From positions 24,711 through 88,710 of the forward strand of contig JAKSKD010000004.1 of the NCBI GenBank assembly GCA_024401925.1: a stretch of DNA of 64,000 nucleotides, written 5' to 3'. Source of the stretch: Bacteroidales bacterium (lineage in GTDB: Bacteria; Bacteroidota; Bacteroidia; Bacteroidales; UBA932). The translations under genes were made by a program, and so were the position numbers. The notes below the pieces were generated by a model that was not told the origin of the DNA, made no database searches, and saw nothing but the letters and a program-made list of their open reading frames with translations. Positions 27,115-34,793 of this stretch are shown one piece after another. Position 1 is the stretch's first letter; the number at the start of each line of letters is the position of its first letter.

Positions 27115-27705
27115 TTATTCAGCAGCCTCAGAAGACTCCTCTGCGGAAGCAATTGAATTACGTGTTGACTTGACACCGCAAACTACTGAACTCTTAGGTG
27201 TGACGATAGTCACATTGTCGAACTTGAGATCTCCGGCCTTGATGACTTTATCCAGTCCGAGAGCAGAGATATCAACAGGAAGCTCGTCAGGAAGGTTCTT
27301 CATAACTGCACTTACCTTGAGAGCACGTGCTGACTGGAAGAATTTTCCACCCTGCTGAACACCGACTGCATGTCCTGAAATAGAAACAGGAACATTGATT
27401 GTGATAGGGTTATTCTCATCTACTGCGAGGAAATCGACGTGAAGGCAATTGTCCTTAACAGGATGATACTGAAGTTCGTGAAGGACAGCGAAATATTTCT
27501 GTCCATTATCCAGTACTAGATCAACGATATGTGACTTAGGAGTATGTGTTACACCCATAAGTTCTTTCTCTGACACTGTAAAAAGTACGTTCTCGATTCC
27601 CTGTCCGTAAAGATTGCAAGGAACGAGGCCCTGTGCACGGAAAGCCTTGATAACGGCTTTGTTGCCGACCTGACGGATCTGGCCTTTCAATTCAAAATGC
27701 TGCAT
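27115..27705 (-). CDS. rplY: 50S ribosomal protein L25 / Ctc
   Basis: 5S rRNA-binding ribosomal protein of the long Ctc/TL5 type (196 aa): N-terminal L25 domain (residues 1-95; ELKGQIRQVGNKAVIKAFRAQGLVPCNLYG), C-terminal beta domain (FLAVDENNPITINVPVSISGHAVGV) and a short acidic tail. pth follows immediately; this pairing is widely conserved. Confidence 0.95.
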   Translation of the reverse strand: MQHFELKGQIRQVGNKAVIKAFRAQGLVPCNLYGQGIENVLFTVSEKELMGVTHTPKSHIVDLVLDNGQKYFAVLHELQYHPVKDNCLHVDFLAVDENNPITINVPVSISGHAVGVQQGGKFFQSARALKVSAVMKNLPDELPVDISALGLDKVIKAGDLKFDNVTIVTPKSSVVCGVKSTRNSIASAEESSEAAE

Positions 27706-27813
27706 TGTAATAAAATTAAAAATGTGTTACTCATCCCCTGCGCTTCCTGTCCGGAAGTCCGGGACCCATTGCACCAAAAAGCCTGAGCTTTTGTAAATGC
27801 GGGCGCAAATATA
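27706..27813 (-). promoter_or_regulatory. rplY promoter and structured 5' leader
   Basis: TATATTTG on the minus strand (27806-27813) is followed by an unusually long leader of about 100 bases. It holds a 6-bp hairpin AAAAGC/GCTTTT with a 4-base loop (27777-27792) and a GC-rich hairpin CTTCC/GGAAG (27743-27757) with alternative pairing GTCC/GGAC (27749-27765). The leader may serve feedback control by L25; this is inference only. Confidence 0.45.
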
Positions 27814-27824
27814 GTAAAAATTAA

Positions 27825-29150
27825 TTACTTAACAAGACCAGTGACCTTATTCCAGGATAAAGTCCTGTAATACCCGTCGAGATATTCGTTTCCCTTTTTA
27901 GGAATATATGTACTGAAACCGGAATAGACCTTGACTTTGATAATCCCAAGAATCATATCAGTAGCAGCCCTGTAAGGAGCGGCGGCATCCAAAGCGGATT
28001 CAAGCACCGCCTTATCGGTCTTTGTTATTCCGGATTCGATGAACATACTTTCAAGGTCATAGAACCAGCACCTGTCGGGTACCGAAAAATAATGTCCGAT
28101 ATCATCGGGGTCAGTTATAGCGATGTCATCAGCATATTTTGAATAAAGTTCTTTGCAAACTGACGCTAATTTATCAAGATTCTTGCAATCAACTACAGTA
28201 ACTGTAGCAGAACGTTCAGACCCACGTTTGGCGTTGTAGAAATTGAAATAGTCCTCGGCCACGCCCTTGATATCAGGCTTGAGCCCGCCGAACAACCTGT
28301 CTCCCAATTTCTTGTAATCCAGACCATCCGTAAGTATTTCGGCTGGTGACATCAGAATCATATCGCACACATCCTTGAACTGATAGGCCACCTCGATGCC
28401 GCCCATAAGGCAGGCATCAAACAAAATGTAGTCGTAATGTCCCGGCAGACTGCCGGCCATTTCAATCACATCAGATTCCAGGGACATCGATCTGAGAGAC
28501 TCAATGAAAAGCTGACGCCCGAAGCTCTTGGTCTTCGGGAGTGACGGATCCCGCTCAAAAGGCACATAGTCGCATGCGCCCACAGGAAGAGGATGTTCCT
28601 GTTCTGGCACATTGCTTCCGGCAAGCATCGATTTTGATGACGGGGGCACAGGGTTCTCATAATAGCCCCTCGGAGTCCAGCCGGACCCGTGAGAGGTGAA
28701 TATGAGGCCGTAACTGTCCGACGGGAACATACTGCGAACGTCAGAAATGGTTTCGTTCATTGTCCGTGGGTCCGCCAGCAGGTTGATTGTACCGTCGGCT
28801 CTGCGCATAGGGAAAGCCTTAAGCGTATCAAGAACGACATTGTCCTTGTCTCTGTACAATCTTATGAGGTATGGATTCGAATCAAAAATGCCTCTGGTAT
28901 CAACCGGTTTAAAAAACATCTGGCTGATAACAAGCATGACCTTCTTGTCTTTCGCTGAAGGAATATTGCCCGAAGCCAGCTCCCGGATGTCATCAGACAG
29001 ATTAAAATCCAGATCGTTTCTGCCGACTGAATATAGTATTGACACGTGGTCATACCTTACCTCTTCAGGCTCAACCTTACTGCACTGGCAGGAGGAGACA
29101 CCAAGAAAAGTCAGCGCAAACGCTAAAAATATGTACTTTGAACCTTTCAT
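27825..29150 (-). CDS. Clostripain-like (C11) cysteine peptidase lipoprotein
   Basis: 441 residues with a lipoprotein signal ([14 protein letters not shown]). The catalytic His is in FTSHGSGW and the Cys in [15 protein letters not shown], the hallmark of peptidase family C11 (caspase-like fold, cleaves after Arg or Lys). Surface-attached clostripain-like proteins are common in gut Bacteroidales, and fragipain activates B. fragilis toxin. I start at ATG 29150; a TTG four codons upstream lies in the promoter box. No obvious partner gene is adjacent. Confidence 0.9.
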   Translation of the reverse strand: MKGSKYIFLAFALTFLGVSSCQCSKVEPEEVRYDHVSILYSVGRNDLDFNLSDDIRELASGNIPSAKDKKVMLVISQMFFKPVDTRGIFDSNPYLIRLYRDKDNVVLDTLKAFPMRRADGTINLLADPRTMNETISDVRSMFPSDSYGLIFTSHGSGWTPRGYYENPVPPSSKSMLAGSNVPEQEHPLPVGACDYVPFERDPSLPKTKSFGRQLFIESLRSMSLESDVIEMAGSLPGHYDYILFDACLMGGIEVAYQFKDVCDMILMSPAEILTDGLDYKKLGDRLFGGLKPDIKGVAEDYFNFYNAKRGSERSATVTVVDCKNLDKLASVCKELYSKYADDIAITDPDDIGHYFSVPDRCWFYDLESMFIESGITKTDKAVLESALDAAAPYRAATDMILGIIKVKVYSGFSTYIPKKGNEYLDGYYRTLSWNKVTGLVK

Positions 29151-29159
29151 AACATCGGA

Positions 29160-29187
29160 CAAATTTACAATTATTTGACTAAATTTG
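29160..29187. promoter_or_regulatory. Divergent identical -7 boxes for the C11 peptidase and tyrS
   Basis: TAAATTTG occurs on the minus strand (29160-29167), 9 bases before the peptidase ATG, and on the plus strand (29180-29187), 29 bases before the tyrS ATG. The same 8-mer on both strands 12 bases apart gives a near-palindromic spacer. Confidence 0.5.
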
Positions 29188-29216
29188 CACTTTATACAAT
29201 ATCAAAAGCAGATTCG

Positions 29217-30506
29217 ATGAAAAATTTTGTAGAAGAACTCAAGTGGAGAGGTATGATTCACGACATCATGCCGGGGACCGAAGAAGAATTGATGAAAGGT
29301 CCTTCAGCCGCGTATGTAGGCATTGACCCTACCGGCGACTCGCTTCATATCGGCCACCTTGTAAGTATAATGATACTCAAGCATTTCCAGTCCTGCGGTC
29401 ACAAGCCGTACGCGCTTGTCGGAGGAGCGACCGGAATGATCGGAGACCCGTCAATGAAATCCCAGGAGAGGAATCTTCTCGACGAAGCAACTCTGGCCCA
29501 CAATGTTGAATGCATCAAGGCACAGCTGGGACGCTTCCTCGATTTCGAATCAGCTGCACCGAATAAGGCCGAACTGGTGAACAATTATGAATGGATGAAG
29601 GACTACACTTTCATCAACTTCACCAGAGACATAGGCAAACTCATCACTGTCAATTATATGATGTCGAAAGACTCCGTGAAGAAGAGGTTGTCAAGGGACT
29701 CTTCCGAAGGAATGTCTTTCACGGAATTCACATACCAGTTGCTTCAGGGATATGATTTTCTCTATCTCTACGAGCATAAGGGAGTGAAACTCCAGCTCGG
29801 AGGCGCGGACCAGTGGGGAAACATCACGACCGGTACGGAACTTATCAGGCGCACCTGCGGTGGAGAAGCATTTGCCCTCACCTGCCCGCTCATCACCAAG
29901 TCTGACGGCGGTAAGTTCGGAAAGACTGAGAAGGGAAACATCTGGCTGGATGCAGAGCGCACTTCCCCTTACCAGTTCTACCAGTTCTGGCTCAATGTTT
30001 CGGATGATGATGCCGAAAAATATATCAAGATTTTCACAATGCTCGACAGGGAGACAATCGAAGGAGCCATTGCAGAGCACCGCGAGGACCCGGGACAGCG
30101 CCGTCTTCAGAAACTTCTCGCAAAGGAAATCACGATAATGGTTCACGGGGAGAAAGAATATGAGAATGCCGTCAAGGCATCCCAGATGCTTTTCGGCAAG
30201 GCCACTGCAGATGATCTCCGCAGCCTCGATGAAAAGACCTTCCTTGCAGTATTCGACGGAGTCCCTACATTTGACATTGAGAGAGCCAAGCTCCCGGTAC
30301 CGGTACTTGATTTCCTGGCAGTGGAGACAGCTATCTTCCCGTCAAAGGGTGAAGCCCGCAAGATGATTCAGGGCAACGGTTTCAGCCTCAACAAAGAGAA
30401 AGTTACCGACATCAACTACCAGATTGAAGAAAAGGATATCCTCGACGGAAAATATATTCTCGCCCAGAAGGGAAAGAAAGATTATTACATCATAAACATC
30501 AAATAA
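29217..30506 (+). CDS. tyrS: Tyrosine--tRNA ligase
   Basis: Class I synthetase for tRNA-Tyr. 429 residues from ATG 29217 ([12 protein letters not shown]); an in-frame TTG at 29175 lies upstream of the promoter box and is rejected. Motifs: [18 protein letters not shown] (HIGH), [14 protein letters not shown] (tyrosine site), [12 protein letters not shown] (the KMSKS-equivalent) and a C-terminal S4 RNA-binding domain ([15 protein letters not shown]). rbfA follows 1 base later. Confidence 0.97.
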   Translation: MKNFVEELKWRGMIHDIMPGTEEELMKGPSAAYVGIDPTGDSLHIGHLVSIMILKHFQSCGHKPYALVGGATGMIGDPSMKSQERNLLDEATLAHNVECIKAQLGRFLDFESAAPNKAELVNNYEWMKDYTFINFTRDIGKLITVNYMMSKDSVKKRLSRDSSEGMSFTEFTYQLLQGYDFLYLYEHKGVKLQLGGADQWGNITTGTELIRRTCGGEAFALTCPLITKSDGGKFGKTEKGNIWLDAERTSPYQFYQFWLNVSDDDAEKYIKIFTMLDRETIEGAIAEHREDPGQRRLQKLLAKEITIMVHGEKEYENAVKASQMLFGKATADDLRSLDEKTFLAVFDGVPTFDIERAKLPVPVLDFLAVETAIFPSKGEARKMIQGNGFSLNKEKVTDINYQIEEKDILDGKYILAQKGKKDYYIINIK

Positions 30507-30507
30507 T

Positions 30508-30855
30508 ATGGACCAGGCGCCATCAACAAGGCAGTTGAAAGTTGCAAGGGAAATCCAGAAGAATCTGGCTGAAATCATCCGCAGCCGCGGGATGGCGGCA
30601 TTTGACGGAGCCCTGGTGACAGTCAGCGAGGTAAGGGTAAGTCCTGACCTGAGCATAGCGAAGACTTTCGTCAGCATTTTCCCGTCTGAAAAGGCGGAGA
30701 AAGTAATGGGACTGCTCGAGGACAATATGAAGGAGCTGAGAGGAGCCCTCGGAAGGAATATGGGAAAGCAACTGCGCATCGTCCCAGAGATTAACTTCCT
30801 GCTGGACAGCACTCTGGACTATGCCGAACATATCGACGAACTCCTGAAGAAGTGA
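30508..30855 (+). CDS. rbfA: Ribosome-binding factor A
   Basis: Assembly factor of the 30S subunit, 115 residues, KH-like fold: RQLKVAREIQKNLAEIIR, VTVSEVRVSPDLSIAKTFVSIFP, LRIVPEINFLLDSTLDYAEHID. The stop overlaps the GTG start of the permease gene by 4 bases; rbfA next to a LolC/E-like permease is a recurrent Bacteroidota arrangement. Confidence 0.95.
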   Translation: MDQAPSTRQLKVAREIQKNLAEIIRSRGMAAFDGALVTVSEVRVSPDLSIAKTFVSIFPSEKAEKVMGLLEDNMKELRGALGRNMGKQLRIVPEINFLLDSTLDYAEHIDELLKK

Positions 30856-32069
30856 ACCTGCCTCTTTTCATAGCCGGAAGATACCTGTTCGCCAAGAAAT
30901 CGCACAACGTAATCAATGTCATTTCTGCGATCAGCGCTATCGGTATGGCTGTAGGTACCGCCGTTCTGGTCATTATCCTTTCCGTCTATAACGGCTTTGA
31001 CGACCTGATACGGAAGGCCGTCGACGACATAGGACCGGATTTTCAAATCACACCGGCGAAAGGCAAGGTCTTTGACCAGTCAACAGTGGATTTATCTTGG
31101 CTCAAGAATAATCCGACAGTCACAAGTGTGGACGGAATACTCCAGGATGAAGTCTTTATCAGCTACGAAGGCCGTCAGGGGCTTGCCTATGCTAAAGGCG
31201 TCAGCGGGTCATATCTTGATAACGAACTGATTTCCAAGCATATAATCAACGGAGAATTCATCCTGAACTATGGAGATATCCCATACTGTGCAGTAGGTTC
31301 GGCCTTGGCATACCAGATGGAAATCAATCCGAGATTCCTTGCGCCCGTGGAAATCTTCTACCCCGAAAGAGGCCGGAATATCTCTCTGTCAAATCCTGCA
31401 GCATCGCTCAACAAGATATCCGTGCATCCGTCCTGCACCTTTTCCGTAAGTTCAGACATTGACGCCTCACTGATTATTCTTCCTATCGAGTCTATGCGCG
31501 AACTGCTGGGCTATGAAGCAGAGGTTTCCGCGCTTGAGGTCAGACTGGACGAGAAAAGCACAGCGGGAGAGACAAGACGCCTGAGAAAAGAACTGGAATC
31601 ACGTTTCAACGACGGATATATCGTAAAAGACAAGTTCAGTCAGAATGAAGCCCTCTACAAGATGATGCGGTACGAGAAAATCTCTATTTTCCTCATTCTC
31701 ATCTTTATCATTATCATCATCGCTTTCAATATCTTCGGCTCACTTTCAATGCTGATAATTGAAAAGACGGAAGACATATCGACATTGAAGAGCCTTGGAG
31801 CAACAGAAAAACTGACGAGGAGAATCTTCGTCCTTGAAGGATGGCTGATTTCACTGCTTGGCCTGATTGCAGGTCTTGCGGCAGGTGTAGCACTTGCTCT
31901 TCTGCAACAGAAATTCGGATTCGTCCGTCTGCCCGGAAACTACCTGATCAGCGCGTACCCTGTCGTAATTAAAGCCGGCGACATCATCGTCACCGCACTT
32001 GGAGTAGCCCTGATAGGTTATTTTATTGCTCTTCTTCCAACAAGGTCCCTTCCTCAGGCGCAGGAGTAA
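30852..32069 (+). CDS. FtsX/LolC-LolE-like ABC transporter permease
   Basis: 405-residue inner-membrane protein. One N-terminal helix (about 22-46, INVISAISAIGMAVGTAVLV) is followed by a large periplasmic MacB-type domain (about 50-265). Three C-terminal helices (about 278-300, 328-350, 373-395) contain the coupling segment EKTEDISTLKSLGATEK. This layout matches LolC/LolE, which release lipoproteins from the inner membrane. No LolD-type ATPase is adjacent. Translation starts at GTG 30852, overlapping rbfA. The last 47 bases overlap rmuC on the other strand. Confidence 0.87.
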   Translation: MNLPLFIAGRYLFAKKSHNVINVISAISAIGMAVGTAVLVIILSVYNGFDDLIRKAVDDIGPDFQITPAKGKVFDQSTVDLSWLKNNPTVTSVDGILQDEVFISYEGRQGLAYAKGVSGSYLDNELISKHIINGEFILNYGDIPYCAVGSALAYQMEINPRFLAPVEIFYPERGRNISLSNPAASLNKISVHPSCTFSVSSDIDASLIILPIESMRELLGYEAEVSALEVRLDEKSTAGETRRLRKELESRFNDGYIVKDKFSQNEALYKMMRYEKISIFLILIFIIIIIAFNIFGSLSMLIIEKTEDISTLKSLGATEKLTRRIFVLEGWLISLLGLIAGLAAGVALALLQQKFGFVRLPGNYLISAYPVVIKAGDIIVTALGVALIGYFIALLPTRSLPQAQE

Positions 32070-33360
32070 GTTCCGAAGGTATTATTGACTCTTTTCCCAT
32101 CACCATCCTGGCTCCCGGCTTGAGTTTTCCGCCGGATTTTTTAGGAGAGGCTCCGAGTTTTTCCAGTTTCTCAATTTTCCTGATGACAGACTGGTTCGAC
32201 TCGACCAGTTTTTTCTTGGATTCCTCGTATGCCAGAGTTGCCGTCTCCAGATTTTTGCCGATTTTGACGTAGGATTCCATCCATCCTTTCAACTGGCTCA
32301 TCAGTTCCTCCGCAGTCCTGTACACGTCTGCGATATTGCGTTCCTGACTGTACTGCCGCCAGCTCATTTGTATCATATTCAGTACGATCACAAGAGTCAT
32401 CTGGCTGACTATCAGTACATTATTATCCTTTGCAACCTGCCAGAGCATCGGTTCCTCCTCCAGCATGAGTCGGAATGCACCTTCCATAGGGATGAACATG
32501 ATGTTATAGTCCACTTTCTTCTTCCCGTCCGGAATATAAGAGGCATAATCCTTCTTCTTCAGTTCATCCACATGGCTGCGTACGCTTCTGACATGTTCCT
32601 TAGCAAAACGCTTCTTCTCCTCAACAGTATCCGCATTCATATATTCCTTGTAGGAATTCAAACTGACTTTCGAATCGATTATCACTGTGGTTTCATCAGG
32701 ATACAGTACCATAACATCCGGTATCATCGTCCCTCCCGTTTCACTCTTGACTTCGTGTCCGGCCTCATCCGTTATTACTCTTTGGGCGACGAAATGCTGA
32801 CCTTCCACAAGCCCTGAATTCTTCAGCACATCCACCAGGAGCATCTCTCCGAAATCACCTTGCACCTTTGAGTAGCCTGTCAGGGCATTCGAGAGTTTGT
32901 TGGCTTCCTCCCCCACCTTATTGGACCTTTCCATCACCTGCTCAATCAGTGTCTTCAGCGAGGCACTCTGCTCCACATTTCTGGTCTGGGACTCACGGAC
33001 GACCTTGTCAAAATCCTCGAATTTCTTCTCGACAGGCTTGAGAATCTGAGCGATGGACTCGGAGCTCTTCCTGTTGAAGGACTCTGCATTCTCTGCGGCA
33101 AGTGCCTTGAAAGCATCCTTCATATTCTCCAGATCCTTAGCCTTCTGTTCTGCCTGTGCAGCCTCCGCTTTGTCTCTCTGCTCGTTGAATTGGCGGAAAA
33201 TTTCATCCTTCGCTACCAGCTGAGCCTCAAGGGTCGCCTTCTGAGTTAGCAAATCAGTTTTCTCTCTATAAAGCCCACGCACTTTTCCGGACTGTGAAAT
33301 GACCAGTGCGGCAAGGCATATTACGGTAATTGAAAGTAAGATGATAATATACAGTTCCAT
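32023..33360 (-). CDS. rmuC: DNA recombination protein RmuC homologue
   Basis: 445 residues: N-terminal membrane helix (about 3-23), long coiled coil (25-110) and a nuclease-like RmuC domain (about 150-360; LPDVMVLYPDETTVIIDSKV-type core with the PD...DSK pattern, then the IMFIPMEGAF segment). RmuC limits inversions at short inverted repeats in E. coli; its biochemical activity is not settled. The tail is proline- and glutamate-rich. The 3' end overlaps the permease gene by 47 bases. Confidence 0.92.
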   Translation of the reverse strand: MELYIIILLSITVICLAALVISQSGKVRGLYREKTDLLTQKATLEAQLVAKDEIFRQFNEQRDKAEAAQAEQKAKDLENMKDAFKALAAENAESFNRKSSESIAQILKPVEKKFEDFDKVVRESQTRNVEQSASLKTLIEQVMERSNKVGEEANKLSNALTGYSKVQGDFGEMLLVDVLKNSGLVEGQHFVAQRVITDEAGHEVKSETGGTMIPDVMVLYPDETTVIIDSKVSLNSYKEYMNADTVEEKKRFAKEHVRSVRSHVDELKKKDYASYIPDGKKKVDYNIMFIPMEGAFRLMLEEEPMLWQVAKDNNVLIVSQMTLVIVLNMIQMSWRQYSQERNIADVYRTAEELMSQLKGWMESYVKIGKNLETATLAYEESKKKLVESNQSVIRKIEKLEKLGASPKKSGGKLKPGARMVMGKESIIPSELTPAPEEGTLLEEEQ

Positions 33361-33383
33361 ATTCGGCGACTAATATACGAAAA

Positions 33384-33405
33384 AAGGTCACGGAAACGTG
33401 ACCTT
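33384..33405 (-). terminator. Intrinsic terminator of rpmH
   Basis: A perfect 9-bp stem AAGGTCACG / CGTGACCTT closed by a 4-base loop. On the minus strand it is followed by a T run (33380-33385), just beyond the rpmH stop and before rmuC. Confidence 0.75.
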
Positions 33406-33434
33406 CAAAAGACAAAATCTTATTTTCCCGTTGA

Positions 33435-33587
33435 CTAGAATCTATCCTCTGATGAAACAGTCAATTTCTTGCGACCGTGACGGCGACGTGAAGCAAGGAC
33501 TCTGCGGCCATTTGCAGAAGACATACGCTCACGAAAACCGTGCTTATTTACGCGCTTGCGTCTTGAAGGTTGGAATGTTCTTTTCAT
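33435..33587 (-). CDS. rpmH: 50S ribosomal protein L34
   Basis: 50 residues, read from ATG 33587 to TAG 33435: [20 protein letters not shown], then [20 protein letters not shown], then [10 protein letters not shown]. This is canonical L34 (the MKRTFQPS start and HGFRxRM...GRxVLxxRRxKGRxxL core). rnpA and dnaA, its usual partners in many bacteria, are not adjacent here; separation of rpmH from dnaA is normal in Bacteroidota. Confidence 0.97.
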   Translation of the reverse strand: MKRTFQPSRRKRVNKHGFRERMSSANGRRVLASRRRHGRKKLTVSSEDRF

Positions 33588-33623
33588 TTCTATCTATTTT
33601 TATATTATTCAGAATCGGGAGGG

Positions 33624-33655
33624 CAAAGTTATGATTTTTCAATTTGAATCACAAA
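33624..33655 (-). promoter_or_regulatory. rpmH promoter, full -33/-7 match
   Basis: On the minus strand TTTG (33652-33655), a 20-base spacer and TAACTTTG (33624-33631) give the complete Bacteroidota promoter pattern. It lies across the 3' end of rsmG, 36 bases before the rpmH start. Confidence 0.7.
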
Positions 33656-34204
33656 TTTTTCTCTAAAATATTCATTATCATACACAGCATCTATTCTGTG
33701 TACGGTAATAGAGGCCGGATTAAGCCTGAAACGACGCAGAAGAACAGCAATTTCCTCATTCACATCACCACCCTTCAAATACAGAATACTTTTCCTGTAC
33801 TTTCCCCTTACCCAGGGATAAAAATTCTCCAGAGAAGTTACCGCGCGGGAAACTACATAATCAAACTCCTCCCCTATGCTCTCGGCACGTGCATTTATGC
33901 ACGTCACATTGTCCAGACCCAGCGATTCAGCCACAGCAGAAGCCACTTTAATCTTTTTGCCTATGGAGTCACACAGCGTAAACTTTGTCTCCGGGAACTT
34001 GATAGCCAGAGGGATTCCCGGGAATCCGCCTCCTGTGCCGACATCCAGAACCGTCTCCCCCGGATTGAAGGAAAAGAATTCGGAAATGGCCAGACTATGC
34101 AGGATGTGATGTTCATAGATATTGTCGATATCCTTGCGCGATATGACATTTATCTTTTCATTCCACTGTCTGTAGAGTTCGACCGCATCGTCATATCTGC
34201 TCAT
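33629..34204 (-). CDS. rsmG: 16S rRNA (guanine-527-N7)-methyltransferase
   Basis: SAM-dependent enzyme (191 aa) recognised by NVISRKDIDNIYEHHILHSLAI, the SAM motif VLDVGTGGGFPGIPLAI, and DYVVSRAVTSLENFYPW. Loss of RsmG gives low-level streptomycin resistance in many bacteria. The start overlaps the sigma-factor 3' end by 14 bases. Confidence 0.96.
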   Translation of the reverse strand: MSRYDDAVELYRQWNEKINVISRKDIDNIYEHHILHSLAISEFFSFNPGETVLDVGTGGGFPGIPLAIKFPETKFTLCDSIGKKIKVASAVAESLGLDNVTCINARAESIGEEFDYVVSRAVTSLENFYPWVRGKYRKSILYLKGGDVNEEIAVLLRRFRLNPASITVHRIDAVYDNEYFREKFVIQIEKS

Positions 34205-34793
34205 CCTGTCTGCTTAATTTTTCTATTATTTCACGGGCTCTGCGCAACCTCGTTCTCACCGTATTCAACTCAAGCCCGGTAGTCTCGGCAATCTCTTTGT
34301 ACTGCATCTCATCAATGATGCGGAGCTTGGCCACCTCCCTGTAAAGTTCAGGAAGTTTGCTGATATATCCGGTCTTTTCTTCCTGATCTTCATTCTTTAT
34401 GATGGAATCAAGCGGAGTATCAATCCTGTCCGGAATTGAATCCGCCACGTTTCCGGGCTTCGAATCATCATCGATATAGACGACCTGATTTTTAGGATGC
34501 ACTTTGTTCTCCCCCTCCAGTACATCAAGCGCGGTATTCTTTGCAATGACCTTCAGCCAGGTGGAAAAACGGCTGATGGAAGGGTCGAATGTACCTATCT
34601 GCCGAAAGGCTTTCTCGAAACTGCGGGAGCAGATATCATCGATATAAAATGCATCAAGCGACTTGATGGTCTTGTGCAAATATTCCCTCAACTCTCCAGA
34701 ATAAGAATCCCAAAGAGCCGTGAACGCGTGGCCGTCACCTCTGACAGCACGCAGCACAAGTTCATCAGTGGGCCTCGAGCCAGTTTTTACCAT
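34191..34793 (-). CDS. RNA polymerase sigma-70 family (ECF-type) factor
   Basis: 200 residues with region 2 (about 25-100; DDICSRSFEKAFRQIGTFDP, FSTWLKVIAKNTALD) and region 4 (about 145-195; LPELYREVAKLRIIDEMQYKEIAETTG with a helix-turn-helix). Regions 1 and 3 are absent, as in ECF factors. No anti-sigma gene is adjacent, unlike SusCD-linked ECF factors, so its signal is unknown. I use ATG 34793, which overlaps the polA 3' end by 29 bases; a TTG at 34805 would add four residues. Confidence 0.88.
   Translation of the reverse strand: MVKTGSRPTDELVLRAVRGDGHAFTALWDSYSGELREYLHKTIKSLDAFYIDDICSRSFEKAFRQIGTFDPSISRFSTWLKVIAKNTALDVLEGENKVHPKNQVVYIDDDSKPGNVADSIPDRIDTPLDSIIKNEDQEEKTGYISKLPELYREVAKLRIIDEMQYKEIAETTGLELNTVRTRLRRAREIIEKLSRQDEQI

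Noticed and set aside
27079-27115. Extended pth start giving 12 more residues
   Set aside because: The family N-terminus begins exactly at the inner ATG (27079); the extension has no counterpart.
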